NCBI GenBank assembly: GCA_913775795.1
Contig: CAJYLT010000020.1
Coordinates: 1-52,604, forward strand
Length of the DNA stretch: 52,604 nucleotides
Reading direction: 5' to 3'
Source of the DNA: an uncultured Sphingomonas sp.
Lineage (GTDB): Bacteria; Pseudomonadota; Alphaproteobacteria; Sphingomonadales; Sphingomonadaceae
The position numbers and the translations under genes are program-made. Below are positions 15,641 to 28,109 of this stretch, one piece after another (position 1 is the first letter of the stretch; each line of letters starts with the position of its first letter). The notes below the pieces were generated by a model. That model was not told the DNA's origin and made no database searches. It was given only the letters and a program-made list of their open reading frames with translations.

Positions 15641-16173
15641 TCCGCCCGCTATTCACGCTTGCCGCTCTGGCCGTCGCGATGCCCGCCGCCGCCCAGGCGA
15701 TCCGTTTCCAGGATACCACCGCGATCGACGTCGCGGTCACGGCCTTTACCGGGCATGCCATCGGCGAGGAGGGCGGGGCACGCACCGCGGTCGACGCCCG
15801 GTTGAAGCTGGCGCAATGCCCGCTGCCGCAACTCGACTGGCGCGGTGCGTTCCAGGACGCGGTCGTCGTGACCTGCGATACCCCGCGCTGGCGGATCTAT
15901 GTCCCGATCAAGCTGCCGCCCCAGGCCGCCCGTCCGCAGGTGGCTGCCGCGGCGCTGATACCGGTCGCGCCGCCGCCGAAACCCGAAATGGTCATCAAGC
16001 GCGGCGATCCGATCACGATCGAAGCGGGAGGGGCAGGCTTCTCGATCACGCGCGACGGGACCGCGATGGGCGACGCACCGGCCGGTGGGCGTCTGCTGGT
16101 GAGGATCGATCCGGCCAAGCCACCGATCCAGGCGGTCGCGCTGGGCGCCGGTCGGGCTGCGCTGCCGAACTGA
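15637..16173 (+). CDS. flgA: Flagellar P-ring assembly chaperone FlgA
   Basis: FlgA is a periplasmic chaperone that helps FlgI form the P-ring. The 178-residue protein has a signal peptide (residues 1-20, ending AAAQA) and a C-terminal SAF-like domain with VIKRGDPITIEAGGAGFSITRDGTAMGDAPAGGRLLVR and IQAVALGAG, the diagnostic FlgA ending. The N-terminal half is short compared with enteric FlgA (about 219). It overlaps the MotB-like gene by four bases, so P-ring assembly is transcriptionally tied to that unusual pair. A hairpin follows its stop. Confidence 0.9.
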   Translation: MIRPLFTLAALAVAMPAAAQAIRFQDTTAIDVAVTAFTGHAIGEEGGARTAVDARLKLAQCPLPQLDWRGAFQDAVVVTCDTPRWRIYVPIKLPPQAARPQVAAAALIPVAPPPKPEMVIKRGDPITIEAGGAGFSITRDGTAMGDAPAGGRLLVRIDPAKPPIQAVALGAGRAALPN

Positions 16174-16184
16174 GCAGATTTTTG

Positions 16185-16201
16185 GTGAAGCCGGCCTTCA
16201 C
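16185..16201 (+). terminator. Hairpin after flgA, possible terminator
   Basis: GTGAAG-ccggc-CTTCAC forms a six-bp stem eleven bases after the flgA stop, followed by the T-rich stretch TCTCTTTGT. It could end the MotA-like/MotB-like/flgA transcript before flgM. The stem is short and the T-run broken, so this is a modest call. Confidence 0.4.
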
Positions 16202-16222
16202 TCTCTTTGTCGAAAAAATTTC

Positions 16223-16249
16223 TAAAACATTTCCGCCAGGGGTCGTTGT
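16223..16249 (+). promoter_or_regulatory. Weak sigma-28-like promoter for flgM-flgN
   Basis: TAAA, 15 bases, GTCGTTGT lies about 35 bases before the flgM ATG. The -35 element and spacing fit sigma-28, but the -10 matches GCCGATAA at only four of eight positions. FlgM genes are often transcribed from a sigma-28 promoter for feedback. The surrounding A/T-rich run (AAAAAATTTCTAAAACATTT) stands out in this high-GC region and supports a promoter of some kind. Confidence 0.35.
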
Positions 16250-16282
16250 AGCGTGTGACGAAGCCATTCGAGGACGGGAACC

Positions 16283-16579
16283 ATGGTGGATCCGATCGGT
16301 ATCAAAGGCGCGACGAGCATCGATCGCAAACCGGCGCCTGTCGCGCCGGCAGCGGCCGTGCAGGTGTCTCAGCCGGCCGAGGACACGTCGGTCACCCGGG
16401 CGTCGTCGACGTTGCAGGCCCTGTCCCAACCCGCTGCCGCATCCGCCCCGGTGGATGCGGAGCGCGTGAGCAAGATCAAGAAGGCGATCCAGGACGGAAA
16501 GTTTCCGATCCTGCCATCGACCATCGCCGACCGTCTGCTGGCCCTCAAGCTCGAATGGAATCCCAATGAAGCGGCGTGA
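16283..16579 (+). CDS. flgM: Anti-sigma-28 factor FlgM
   Basis: FlgM binds and inhibits the flagellar sigma factor FliA until the hook is finished, then leaves the cell through the flagellar export channel. The 98-residue protein has a disordered Ala/Pro/Ser-rich N-terminus and the conserved C-terminal sigma-binding region VDAERVSKIKKAIQDGKFPI with LPSTIADRLLALK (about residues 58-90). Length matches the family. Its target fliA is in the same cluster at 19975-20724. The flgN start lies 14 bases inside its 3' end, and a possible sigma-28 promoter lies upstream. Confidence 0.93.
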   Translation: MVDPIGIKGATSIDRKPAPVAPAAAVQVSQPAEDTSVTRASSTLQALSQPAAASAPVDAERVSKIKKAIQDGKFPILPSTIADRLLALKLEWNPNEAA

Positions 16580-16880
16580 GGCCCTGGTCGGCGTGATCGA
16601 AGCGCTGCACGGCGAAATCGATGCGCTGAAGTCGAACGACATCGCGCGTCTGGAGGCCGCGACCGCCCGCAAGCTGCGCTGCATCGAGGATGTAGCCGCC
16701 TGCGATCACGAAGAGCCGACCGCGGAACTGAACGATCTGGCGCGCGAGGCGCACCGACTGAACGAGACCTGCCGCATCTACGTCAATCTGATGGCGGCAA
16801 ACGTCCGCCGTCGCCTGCAGGTTCTTGCCGGTTCGCCCAACGCCCCCTACCGCCCGACCGGCGCTGCCGCCTACGCGTAA
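16566..16880 (+). CDS. flgN: FlgN-like flagellar export chaperone
   Basis: This 104-residue, mainly helical, protein overlaps the 3' end of flgM by 14 bases, the usual place of flgN. FlgN is a cytoplasmic chaperone for the hook-filament junction proteins FlgK and FlgL. The sequence has long amphipathic helices (residues 1-40 and about 53-92) with heptad-like spacing and no other domain. FlgN proteins diverge strongly in sequence, so the call depends largely on position, length and helical character. Both client genes, flgK and flgL, are in the opposing operon. Confidence 0.75.
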   Translation: MKRREALVGVIEALHGEIDALKSNDIARLEAATARKLRCIEDVAACDHEEPTAELNDLAREAHRLNETCRIYVNLMAANVRRRLQVLAGSPNAPYRPTGAAAYA

Positions 16881-16928
16881 GAGCGTTTAGGCGTCGGCGC
16901 CCACCCGCCGTGCCCGGGTTTCCCGATC

Positions 16929-16944
16929 TGGCACGCCTCTTGCT
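16929..16944 (+). promoter_or_regulatory. Sigma-54 promoter of the transglycosylase-flhA-fliA operon
   Basis: TGGCACGCCTCTTGCT is a full match to the sigma-54 consensus TGGCACG-N4-TTGC(A/T) with GG-N10-GC spacing. Transcription would start near 16955, leaving a leader of about 28 bases before the ATG at 16983. With the flgB promoter it places both major early flagellar operons of this window under RpoN. The sigma-28 gene itself (fliA) is downstream in this operon. Confidence 0.9.
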
Positions 16945-16982
16945 GAAACGATCCTCAACAGGGGTTTCAGGCAAGATTTCGA

Positions 16983-17864
16983 ATGACCATTCCGAACCTG
17001 ACGAAGGTCGCCGCGGGGCGGGCAGGGAGCGTGCAGAACGCCATCCAGCTTGCGTCCACGCGCACGGGGATCGATTTCAACTATCTGCTGGGGCAGGCGC
17101 AGGTCGAAAGCGGCCTGAACGCCTCCGCCCGCGCCGGCACGTCTTCGGCGACCGGCCTGTATCAGTTCATCGAACAAAGCTGGCTGGGCGTGGTCAAGAA
17201 CCACGGCGCCGATCACGGCATGGGCTGGGCGGCCGACAGCATCACGCGCACCGCATCCGGCAAATATGTCGTCAGCGACCCCGGTGTCCGCCGTCAGATC
17301 CTCAGTCTGCGCAACGACCCCACCGCCTCGTCGCTGATGGCGGCCGAACATGCGTCGGACAACAAGGACAAACTGTCGTCAGCCCTCAACCGCGACGTGA
17401 CCGGCACCGATCTGTACATGGCGCATTTCCTCGGCATCGGCGGAGCCAAGAAATTCCTGGCGGCGATGGAGAACAATCCCGGCCAGAGCGCCGCGGCGCT
17501 GTTCCCCGGCGCCGCGCGCACCAACCGCAACGTCTTCTATGCCTCGGACGGCAGCCCGCGATCACTGGGTGACGTCTACAGCCGCTTCGCCACCAAGCTC
17601 GACAAGGGTGCGGCGGCGTCGGGCGCGACAGGTCTCGCCAGCGGGGCGATCGATGCGCTGAAGCTCGATCCCGACATGGAGGTCGTGCTCGGCAACGAAG
17701 CGCAGGGCGGCGACCGCGCCTGGCTTGCCTCCACGCTGGAGCGTTTCGGCGCCTCGGGCCGCGCGACCGGTGTGTCGGAAACGGCGGCGACGCTGCTGCG
17801 CCCCAACCCGGACAATGCGCGGCTCGCCTATCTGATGCTCGCCCAGCTGGGAGGTAACGTCTGA
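16983..17864 (+). CDS. Flagellar lytic transglycosylase (SltF-like)
   Basis: The 293-residue protein has a lytic transglycosylase-like fold: IDFNYLLGQAQVESGLNASARAGTSSATGLYQFIEQSW covers the catalytic Glu (in QVESG, residue about 40) and the ATGLYQF motif near residues 57-63. This family cuts peptidoglycan. The sequence has no Sec signal peptide, so export may use the flagellar system or a partner, as described for SltF-type enzymes. It leads a sigma-54 operon with flhA and fliA, and FlgJ here lacks a muramidase domain, so this enzyme probably makes the hole for the rod. It overlaps the flhA start by one base (TGATG). Confidence 0.88.
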   Translation: MTIPNLTKVAAGRAGSVQNAIQLASTRTGIDFNYLLGQAQVESGLNASARAGTSSATGLYQFIEQSWLGVVKNHGADHGMGWAADSITRTASGKYVVSDPGVRRQILSLRNDPTASSLMAAEHASDNKDKLSSALNRDVTGTDLYMAHFLGIGGAKKFLAAMENNPGQSAAALFPGAARTNRNVFYASDGSPRSLGDVYSRFATKLDKGAAASGATGLASGAIDALKLDPDMEVVLGNEAQGGDRAWLASTLERFGASGRATGVSETAATLLRPNPDNARLAYLMLAQLGGNV

Positions 17865-19978
17865 TGGCGTCGCCCGTTCTCGCCAAGGCTTTGCCCGGAC
17901 TGAAGGGCGCGGCGCTGCCGGCGGCGATGCTGCTGCTGGTGGTGCTGATGGTCGTGCCGATCCCGGCCTTCATGCTCGACGTGTTCTTCATCATGAACAT
18001 CGTCATCAGCTTGGCCGTGCTGATGGTCGCGCTGAACGCGCAGAAGCCGCTTGATTTCTCCGCCTTCCCGACCGTCCTGCTGTTCGCCACGCTGTTCCGG
18101 CTGGCGCTCAACGTCGCGTCGACCCGCGTCGTGCTGGGCAAGGGCCACGAGGGCGAGGCGGCGGCGGGTCATGTCATCGAGGCGTTCGGCACTTTCCTGA
18201 TCGGCGGCGATTACGTCGTCGGCCTGTTCGTTTTCAGCATCCTCGTCATCATCAACATGATCGTGGTGACCAAGGGCGCGGGCCGCGTGTCCGAAGTGTC
18301 GGCGCGCTTCACCCTGGATGCGTTGCCCGGCAAGCAGATGGCGATCGACGCCGACCTGAACGCAGGCCTCATCACGCCCGACGACGCCCGCGCGCGTCGC
18401 GTCGAAGTGTCGACCGAAGCCGATTTCTACGGGTCGATGGACGGTTCGTCGAAGTTCGTGAAGGGCGACGCCGTCGCCGGTCTGCTGATCCTGGCGATCA
18501 ACATCGTCGGCGGGCTGATCCTCGGCACGGTCAGCCACGGGCTGGGAGTCAAGGAAGCCGCGCAGACCTATATCGTGCTCGCGATCGGCGACGCGCTGGT
18601 CGCGCAGCTGCCGGGCCTGATGCTCTCGATCGCGGCTGCCGCCATCGTCACCCGCGTCACATCCAGCCAGGACCTTGCCGGCCAGATCGGCGGTCAGTTC
18701 GCCAGCCACCGCACCTGGACGCCGGTCGCGGTGGCCTTGGGCGTGCTCGGCCTGGTGCCTGGCATGCCGCATCTGCTGATCCTACCGATGGCGGCGGCCG
18801 CGGGCTTCGCCGCGTACAAGCTGAAGAAGGCCTCGCAGCGCCCGGTCATCGTCGAACCCACGGCACCGGCCGAGCCGCAGGACCTGTCGAAGATCGGCTG
18901 GGACGAAGTGACCGACAGCTGCCACGTCATGCTCGACATCGGCTACGGCCTGGTGCCGCTGGTCGACGAGCGCAAGGGCTCGCCGCTGATGGGCCGCATT
19001 ACCGGCGTGCGCCGCCAGCTGTCGAAGGATCTGGGCTTCGTCGTGCCGCAGGTACGTGTGCGCGACGACATCAACCTCGCACCCTATACCTATCGCATCA
19101 TCATCGGCGGCGTCATCGTCGGCGAGGATCAGGTGTCGCCCGACGAGATGCTGGCGCTCGACACCGGCCAGGCGGTCGGCTCGCTGCCGGGCAAGCCCGC
19201 CAAGGACCCGACCTTCGGCCTCAACGCCATCTGGATCAACGCGGCCGATTCGGACGCGGCGACAGGTGCGGGCTATCTGGTGGTCGATGCCGGTACCGTC
19301 GTCGCGACGCACCTCAACCAGCAATTGCTCAGCCATTCGGCCGACCTGCTGGGTCCGGACGAGGTCCAGTCGCTGCTCGATGGGCTGAAGGAACGCTCGG
19401 CGGCCCTCGTCGCCTCGCTTTGCCCGCAGCCGCTGCCGCTCACCACGCTCACGCAGGTCCTGCGCACGCTGCTGGCGGAGGGCATCCCGCTGAAGGAATT
19501 CCGCCGCATCGCCGCCGCACTCGCGAACGCCGCGACCAAGTCTGCGGATGCCGAGGAACTGGTCGAGCTCATCCGCCCGGACCTCGGCGCGCTAATCATC
19601 CAGAAGCTGTGTACCGTGCGCGAGCCGCTGCGGGTGATGACGCTGGAGGGGCAGCTCGAAGCCTTGCTCGGCCAGGCGATCCGCTCCGATCCCGCGCGCC
19701 GCCACGCGATCGAACCCGATCTCGGCCGTCGCATTGCCGACGCCATGCAGCGCGCGGCGGGGCCGTTCATTGCCGAGGCCAAGCCCTTCGCGCTCGTCGT
19801 CCAGCCCGCCATCCGCATCGCGATGCGTAAGCTGGTGAAAACCATTTTGCCGGATACTCCCGTCATGAGCTTCTTCGAAGTGCCCGAGGACAAGTCGGTC
19901 GAAGTCATCGCCGTCATCGGCGCGTCGGATCAGCCGCCGGCGCTCGGCGCCGGCCAGCCACAGGCGATCGCCGCATGA
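17864..19978 (+). CDS. flhA: Flagellar type III export gate protein FlhA
   Basis: FlhA is the nonameric export gate of the flagellar type III secretion system. The 704-residue protein has about eight hydrophobic segments in its first 330 residues, including the FHIPEP signature region DFSAFPTVLLFATLFRLALNVASTRVVL (residues 62-89) and LDALPGKQMAIDADLNAGLI (about 156-175). A linker and a large cytoplasmic ring domain follow, with the family pattern DIGYGLVPLVDE near 350. The length is within the expected 690-710. It starts one base inside the transglycosylase gene stop and ends in a four-base overlap with fliA. Confidence 0.98.
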   Translation: MASPVLAKALPGLKGAALPAAMLLLVVLMVVPIPAFMLDVFFIMNIVISLAVLMVALNAQKPLDFSAFPTVLLFATLFRLALNVASTRVVLGKGHEGEAAAGHVIEAFGTFLIGGDYVVGLFVFSILVIINMIVVTKGAGRVSEVSARFTLDALPGKQMAIDADLNAGLITPDDARARRVEVSTEADFYGSMDGSSKFVKGDAVAGLLILAINIVGGLILGTVSHGLGVKEAAQTYIVLAIGDALVAQLPGLMLSIAAAAIVTRVTSSQDLAGQIGGQFASHRTWTPVAVALGVLGLVPGMPHLLILPMAAAAGFAAYKLKKASQRPVIVEPTAPAEPQDLSKIGWDEVTDSCHVMLDIGYGLVPLVDERKGSPLMGRITGVRRQLSKDLGFVVPQVRVRDDINLAPYTYRIIIGGVIVGEDQVSPDEMLALDTGQAVGSLPGKPAKDPTFGLNAIWINAADSDAATGAGYLVVDAGTVVATHLNQQLLSHSADLLGPDEVQSLLDGLKERSAALVASLCPQPLPLTTLTQVLRTLLAEGIPLKEFRRIAAALANAATKSADAEELVELIRPDLGALIIQKLCTVREPLRVMTLEGQLEALLGQAIRSDPARRHAIEPDLGRRIADAMQRAAGPFIAEAKPFALVVQPAIRIAMRKLVKTILPDTPVMSFFEVPEDKSVEVIAVIGASDQPPALGAGQPQAIAA

Positions 19979-20724
19979 GCTTCATGAGCCCTATCCAGCC
20001 CGCCCCCGGCGCCCCGCTGACCTATGGCGCGCGATCGAAGCCGGGCCCGGACCTTAACGCGCTGGTCCGCCAGCACATGCCCCGCGTACGCCGCATCGCC
20101 TGGCACGTCCATGGCAGCATGTCGTCGTCGGTCGAGGTCGAGGATCTGGTCCAGATCGGCCTGATCGCGCTGGTCGAGGCGGTCGCCAGCTTCGAGGATC
20201 GCGGCGCGGTGACGTTCGAGCAATATCTCAACACGCGTGTCCGCGGGTCGATGATCGACGAACTGCGCCGCCAGGCGACGCTGACCCGCGGTGCCATGAA
20301 GCGGCGCAAACTCTATAACGAAACGGTCGCATCGCTGACCGCGGCCGATGGCCGGCGGCCCGAGGATGCAGCGGTGGCGGAGAAGCTGGGCGTGACGATC
20401 GAGAAGCTGCGTACCGACTATGCGACCGCCGAGCCCGTGCGGTTCGAGAATGTCGCCGACGTGCAGGGCGACGAAGGACCGTGGTTCGTGTCCGACGAAC
20501 CCTCCCCCTTCGACCTGCTCGCGGAAACCGACCAGCGCGACGTGCTGATCCAGGCGATCGCCGACCTGCCCGAGCGCGAGCAGATTGTGATCCAGCTCTA
20601 TTACGTCGAGGAACTCAATCTCGAGGAAATCGGCCAAGTGCTGGACGTCGGCGCCGCGCGCGTTTGCCAGATCAAGAAGTCGGCGCACGACCGGTTGAAA
20701 AAGGCCCTGACGCGGCGGCTTTGA
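19975..20724 (+). CDS. fliA: Flagellar sigma-28 factor FliA
   Basis: FliA directs RNA polymerase to late flagellar genes. The 249-residue protein has region 2 (VEDLVQIGLIALVEAVASFEDRG and FEQYLNTRVRGSMIDELRR), region 3 with RPEDAAVAEKLGV, and region 4 ending LPEREQIVIQLYYVEELNLEEIGQVLDVGAARVCQIKKSAHDRLKK, all in FliA order. The start overlaps the flhA stop by four bases. The motAB promoter in this window matches its consensus, and its inhibitor FlgM is encoded 3.4 kb upstream. Genes flhF and flhG, often between flhA and fliA, are not here. Confidence 0.96.
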   Translation: MSFMSPIQPAPGAPLTYGARSKPGPDLNALVRQHMPRVRRIAWHVHGSMSSSVEVEDLVQIGLIALVEAVASFEDRGAVTFEQYLNTRVRGSMIDELRRQATLTRGAMKRRKLYNETVASLTAADGRRPEDAAVAEKLGVTIEKLRTDYATAEPVRFENVADVQGDEGPWFVSDEPSPFDLLAETDQRDVLIQAIADLPEREQIVIQLYYVEELNLEEIGQVLDVGAARVCQIKKSAHDRLKKALTRRL

Positions 20725-20730
20725 TCCGCG

Positions 20731-21345
20731 TCAGGCCGTCGCCACCGCCCCGACCGGCGCGACATCCGCCGGTTCGCCGCGCGAATAGGTGCCGGTCAGC
20801 AGCCCCGCCGCCAGCACGCGTCCGCGCATCGCGTCGATGATGTCGCTGCGGCTGGGCGTTGCGCCCGGATCGGCGGCGTTCTTCAGCGCGAAGAGCTGGA
20901 AGGCGTAGCGATGCTCGCCGTGCCCGGTCGGCGGATCGGGCGGCAGCCAGCCCTCCCGCAGATAGGAATTGCGCCCGACATCGCCACTGGCCGTGCCGTC
21001 TCCGTCCGCCACAATCGCGCCTTCGGCCAATTGCCCGTCCTCGGCCGGCAGATCCCAGACGATCGCATGGACGAGCGGCGCGGGCGTCGGCGCGTCGGAA
21101 TCCTCGACCAGCAACACCAGATGCGTCGCTTCCGCGGGCACGCCGGTCCAGAACAGCGGCGGTGACACCCCATCGCCATCGGCGGTGAACCGTTCGGGGA
21201 TGCGAGCGCCGTTGGCGAAGGCGGGCGAGCGCAGATCGATCGCGGTGAAGCTGCCGAGCCCGTCCTGGACGATCGCGAGCTTGTCGGTGCCGGCGCGCAA
21301 ACCCTTCAGGGCATTGCCGAGCCAATGGGGAATATGTTCGAGCAT
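20731..21345 (-). CDS. YbhB/YbcL family Raf-kinase-inhibitor-like protein (PEBP)
   Basis: The 204-residue protein contains the phosphatidylethanolamine-binding protein fold: GARIPERFTADGDGVSPPLFWTGVPAEATHLVLLVEDSDAP (residues 47-87) includes the D-x-x-G-x-S-P-P anion-pocket motif, and LVHAIVWDLPA plus HRYAFQLFAL (about residues 91-101 and 146-155) complete the typical strands. Its biochemical role in bacteria is unsettled. It has about 45 extra residues at the N-terminus compared with E. coli YbhB, with no clear signal. It is convergent with fliA, whose stop is six bases away, so no terminator can fit between them. Confidence 0.9.
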   Translation of the reverse strand: MLEHIPHWLGNALKGLRAGTDKLAIVQDGLGSFTAIDLRSPAFANGARIPERFTADGDGVSPPLFWTGVPAEATHLVLLVEDSDAPTPAPLVHAIVWDLPAEDGQLAEGAIVADGDGTASGDVGRNSYLREGWLPPDPPTGHGEHRYAFQLFALKNAADPGATPSRSDIIDAMRGRVLAAGLLTGTYSRGEPADVAPVGAVATA

Positions 21346-21360
21346 GGTTACGTCCGCTGG

Positions 21361-21717
21361 TCAGTAGGGATGGAACCAGTAAACGCCATTAGCGACCTTC
21401 TGGTGCCGAAACACTGTGTCGGGAGACGGATTGGGAACACGCGGCACATGATACCCCCAGCCGCCGTCGAGAAAATTTGGCGCATAGATGTCGACGCCGT
21501 CGCGATCGACGCTGACGATATCCGGACGCAGCTGTGCGATCGTCAGCGGTACCCGTCGATCGGTATCGCCGGTGGTCCACCAAAAGTCCGGTCCTTGCAT
21601 CAGCGCGCGGGATTCCACTCGAATCGCTGCCAGCGTCGTCGGATTACCGGTCGGGCCGTGGCAGCAGGTCGGTGCGAGCAACACGATCATCGCGATCACT
21701 GCCCGCCACGGCAACAT
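21361..21717 (-). CDS. Small exported hypothetical protein
   Basis: I do not recognise this 118-residue protein. It begins with a hydrophobic stretch (residues 2-17, RAVIAMIVLLAP) followed by two cysteines (TCCHGP), suggesting a signal peptide or lipoprotein signal, although the lipobox is poor (no Ala/Gly before Cys at -1). The rest is soluble, with DGVDIYAPNFLDGGWGYHVPR and an aromatic-rich end. The start overlaps the GST-like gene stop by one base (TAATG), so it is probably translated by coupling. The next codons upstream belong to that gene. Confidence 0.65.
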   Translation of the reverse strand: MLPWRAVIAMIVLLAPTCCHGPTGNPTTLAAIRVESRALMQGPDFWWTTGDTDRRVPLTIAQLRPDIVSVDRDGVDIYAPNFLDGGWGYHVPRVPNPSPDTVFRHQKVANGVYWFHPY

Positions 21718-22391
21718 TACAGGTCCAGCTTCTCGTAATCCGCCGGCGGGCTGACGATTTCCATGCGTTCGGCGAGCAGCGGGCGGAAGCTGGGGCGGCT
21801 CTTCATGCCGACGTACCAGCGCTTGGCCTGTTCGTGGCTCTTCCAGTCGATACCGCCGAGATAGTCCGCGACCGAGATCTGCGCGGCGGCGGCGAGATCG
21901 GCAAGGCTCATCGTCGCGCCGGCCAGCCAGGTGCGGTGGTCGAGCAGATAATCGATGTAGTCGAGGTGCCCGACCGCCGCGCGCATCGCTTCGCGGAGCA
22001 GTGCGGCGTCGGGCGCGGAGCGGTGAACGACGCGTTTCAACATGCGTTCGTTGAGCAGCGGCGCGGTGATGTCGCGGTAGAATTGCGTGTCGAACCACGC
22101 GACAAGCCGGCGGATTTCAGCGCGGTTGGCGGCAGTGCCGTTGATCATCGCCGACTTTTCGACCGTCTCCTCGAAATACTCGCAGATCGCCATCGAATCG
22201 ATCAGCGGGGCGCCGGGGCGATCGGTGTCGATCATTACCGGCGTCTGTCCGGCCGGGTTCATGTCGAGGAATTCGTCGCGGCGCTCCCACGGCGACTCGC
22301 GCACCGGGTCGTAGCCCAGGCCCTTCTCGGCCAGCAGCAGCCGCACCTTGCGCGAGAAGGGACACAGGGGAAATTGATAGAGCTGCCACAT
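21717..22391 (-). CDS. Glutathione S-transferase family protein, possible FzlA
   Basis: The 224-residue protein has the GST thioredoxin-like N-domain (LYQFPLCPFSRKVRLLLAEKGLGY, residues 4-27; NPAGQTPVMID, residues 45-55; ESMAICEYFEE-like SMAICEYFEE near 66-75) and an all-helical C-domain with WLAGATMSLADLAAAAQISV. In alphaproteobacteria a GST-fold protein, FzlA, binds FtsZ and drives division. The W-rich start and the SPWERRDEFLDMNP segment fit my memory of that subgroup, but I cannot verify it from sequence alone. The alternative is an ordinary detoxifying GST. A small exported protein gene follows with a one-base overlap. Confidence 0.85.
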   Translation of the reverse strand: MWQLYQFPLCPFSRKVRLLLAEKGLGYDPVRESPWERRDEFLDMNPAGQTPVMIDTDRPGAPLIDSMAICEYFEETVEKSAMINGTAANRAEIRRLVAWFDTQFYRDITAPLLNERMLKRVVHRSAPDAALLREAMRAAVGHLDYIDYLLDHRTWLAGATMSLADLAAAAQISVADYLGGIDWKSHEQAKRWYVGMKSRPSFRPLLAERMEIVSPPADYEKLDL

Positions 22392-22437
22392 GCAGCCCTT
22401 ATCTACCGCTGGCGTGGCAACCGTCTAGCGGTGGCGA

Positions 22438-22881
22438 TCAATATTCATCGTCGTAATCGGGCCCCGACAGCGCGCCGCTGGCAAGCAGACCCCCCAAGGG
22501 CGCGATGGCGGCTTGCAGGCGGCCGGCGGTGCGGGCGAGTTCGGCGGACATCGCCACCGCGTCGCCCGCGACCATTCCGGCGCCGGCGACCGCGCGGCGG
22601 GTGTCGTCGTGCAACCGCGCCTCGAAATGCGGGTCGCGGCGACGCTCGATGTCGCGCAGCGTGTCGTTCGGGCGGATGTCGCTCCGCGGATCGGTGTAAC
22701 GCGCGAGCGGCCCGACGCGGGTATCGAGCACGATACCGGCGAGTGCGCTGACCGCAGCGGCGATACCTTCCTGCGCCACAGGATCCTGCAGCGCACGCGC
22801 GGCATCGACCTCGGCGCGGGACTGGGCGGCGGCCGGTACGGCGACCACGGACAGGGCCAGGGCGGCGGACATGAGACGCAT
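22438..22881 (-). CDS. Periplasmic hypothetical protein
   Basis: The 147-residue protein has a Sec signal peptide (residues 2-19, cleavage likely after VPAAAQ) and an Ala-rich, mainly helical mature part with no domain I recognise. It contains charged, regularly spaced segments (DIRPNDTLRDIERRRDPHFEARLHDDTRR, residues 68-96) that may be an exposed helix. It ends DYDDEY. The upstream region has GGGAGAGT as ribosome binding site and a 10-bp palindrome AGCCTAGGCT at 22934-22943. The function is unknown; a surface or envelope role is inferred only from export. Confidence 0.72.
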   Translation of the reverse strand: MRLMSAALALSVVAVPAAAQSRAEVDAARALQDPVAQEGIAAAVSALAGIVLDTRVGPLARYTDPRSDIRPNDTLRDIERRRDPHFEARLHDDTRRAVAGAGMVAGDAVAMSAELARTAGRLQAAIAPLGGLLASGALSGPDYDDEY

Positions 22882-22969
22882 GATACTCTCCCGAGTCGAA
22901 ACAGGAACTCTAGGCCATATCGTACAAAGGCTTAGCCTAGGCTGAACGAGGTTTTCCCTTCGCCATTTC

Positions 22970-23000
22970 CGTTCGCCCTTCGACAGGCTTAGGGCGAACG
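22970..23000. repeat. Dispersed palindrome downstream of gltB, possible terminator
   Basis: CGTTCGCCC, a 13-base loop, GGGCGAACG forms a perfect nine-bp stem just after the gltB stop. The loop contains TTCGACAGGCTTA, the core of a palindrome commonly dispersed in sphingomonad and related genomes. There is no T-run, so any termination would be of the stem-only or Rho-dependent type. The surrounding 129 bases between gltB and the next gene hold no other feature except the palindrome near 22934 and the expected promoter of the small exported gene. Confidence 0.65.
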
Positions 23001-23010
23001 GGGGGAAGAG

Positions 23011-27530
<4,520 letters not shown>

Positions 27531-27531
<1 letters not shown>

Positions 27532-28109
27532 CACTGGGCCTTCCCGGCAGGCGCAAGCGCCGTCAGTTCCTGGACAAGTTCTTGGGTGTCGGGGCCGATC
27601 GACGCGATCGTGTCGGCCATCAGCCTGGACTGCCAAGCCGTGATATCCGGATCGGCCATGATCGTGGCCGACTGCATGACATAGACCCGCCCGGTCGGGG
27701 TTTCGAAGAAAGCCTGCATCTCGCCGAGCTGTGTGACGGTGAAGCGCCGGGCGTAAGCGCGACCCATCGCTTCGATCATGCCGGGAATGCCCGCCTGAAG
27801 TCGCTGCACGCTCCTCGCCTGCTGCTTCTTGACGAAGCGGTCGAGGATCGGACGAGCGCGAGGCTCCCGCTCGATCAGCTTGGCGAGTTCCGGCTGCCGC
27901 GCCAGCCCCTGCTCGACCATGGCATTCGTGCTCGCCACCATCGACGCGACCATCTGTTCGCGCTGCGCAGCGGGAAAGACCGCATCGACCACCCGGCGCG
28001 CGGCCGCGAGCCGGTCCGCTTCGGGAACCGCGACGCTCGCGGCGGCGACCTGTGCCGGCGTCGCGCCAATCGCCGTCGTCGGGGCGAACAGCAGGGCAAG
28101 CGCGATCAC
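27531..28109 (-). CDS. DUF2059 domain-containing exported protein
   Basis: The 192-residue protein starts at a GTG that overlaps the gltD stop (GTGA) and has an apparent signal peptide (ALALLFAPTTAIG, residues 3-15). The C-terminal half (IEAMGRAYARRFTVTQLGEMQAFFETPTGRVYV, about residues 110-142) is the DUF2059 signature. The function of the domain is not known. The stop overlaps the gltB ATG by one base, so the gene is tightly placed between the two glutamate synthase subunit genes and should be translated with them. The reason for such coupling is unknown. A longer ATG-started version would overlap gltD by over 40 bases and seems less likely. Confidence 0.87.
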
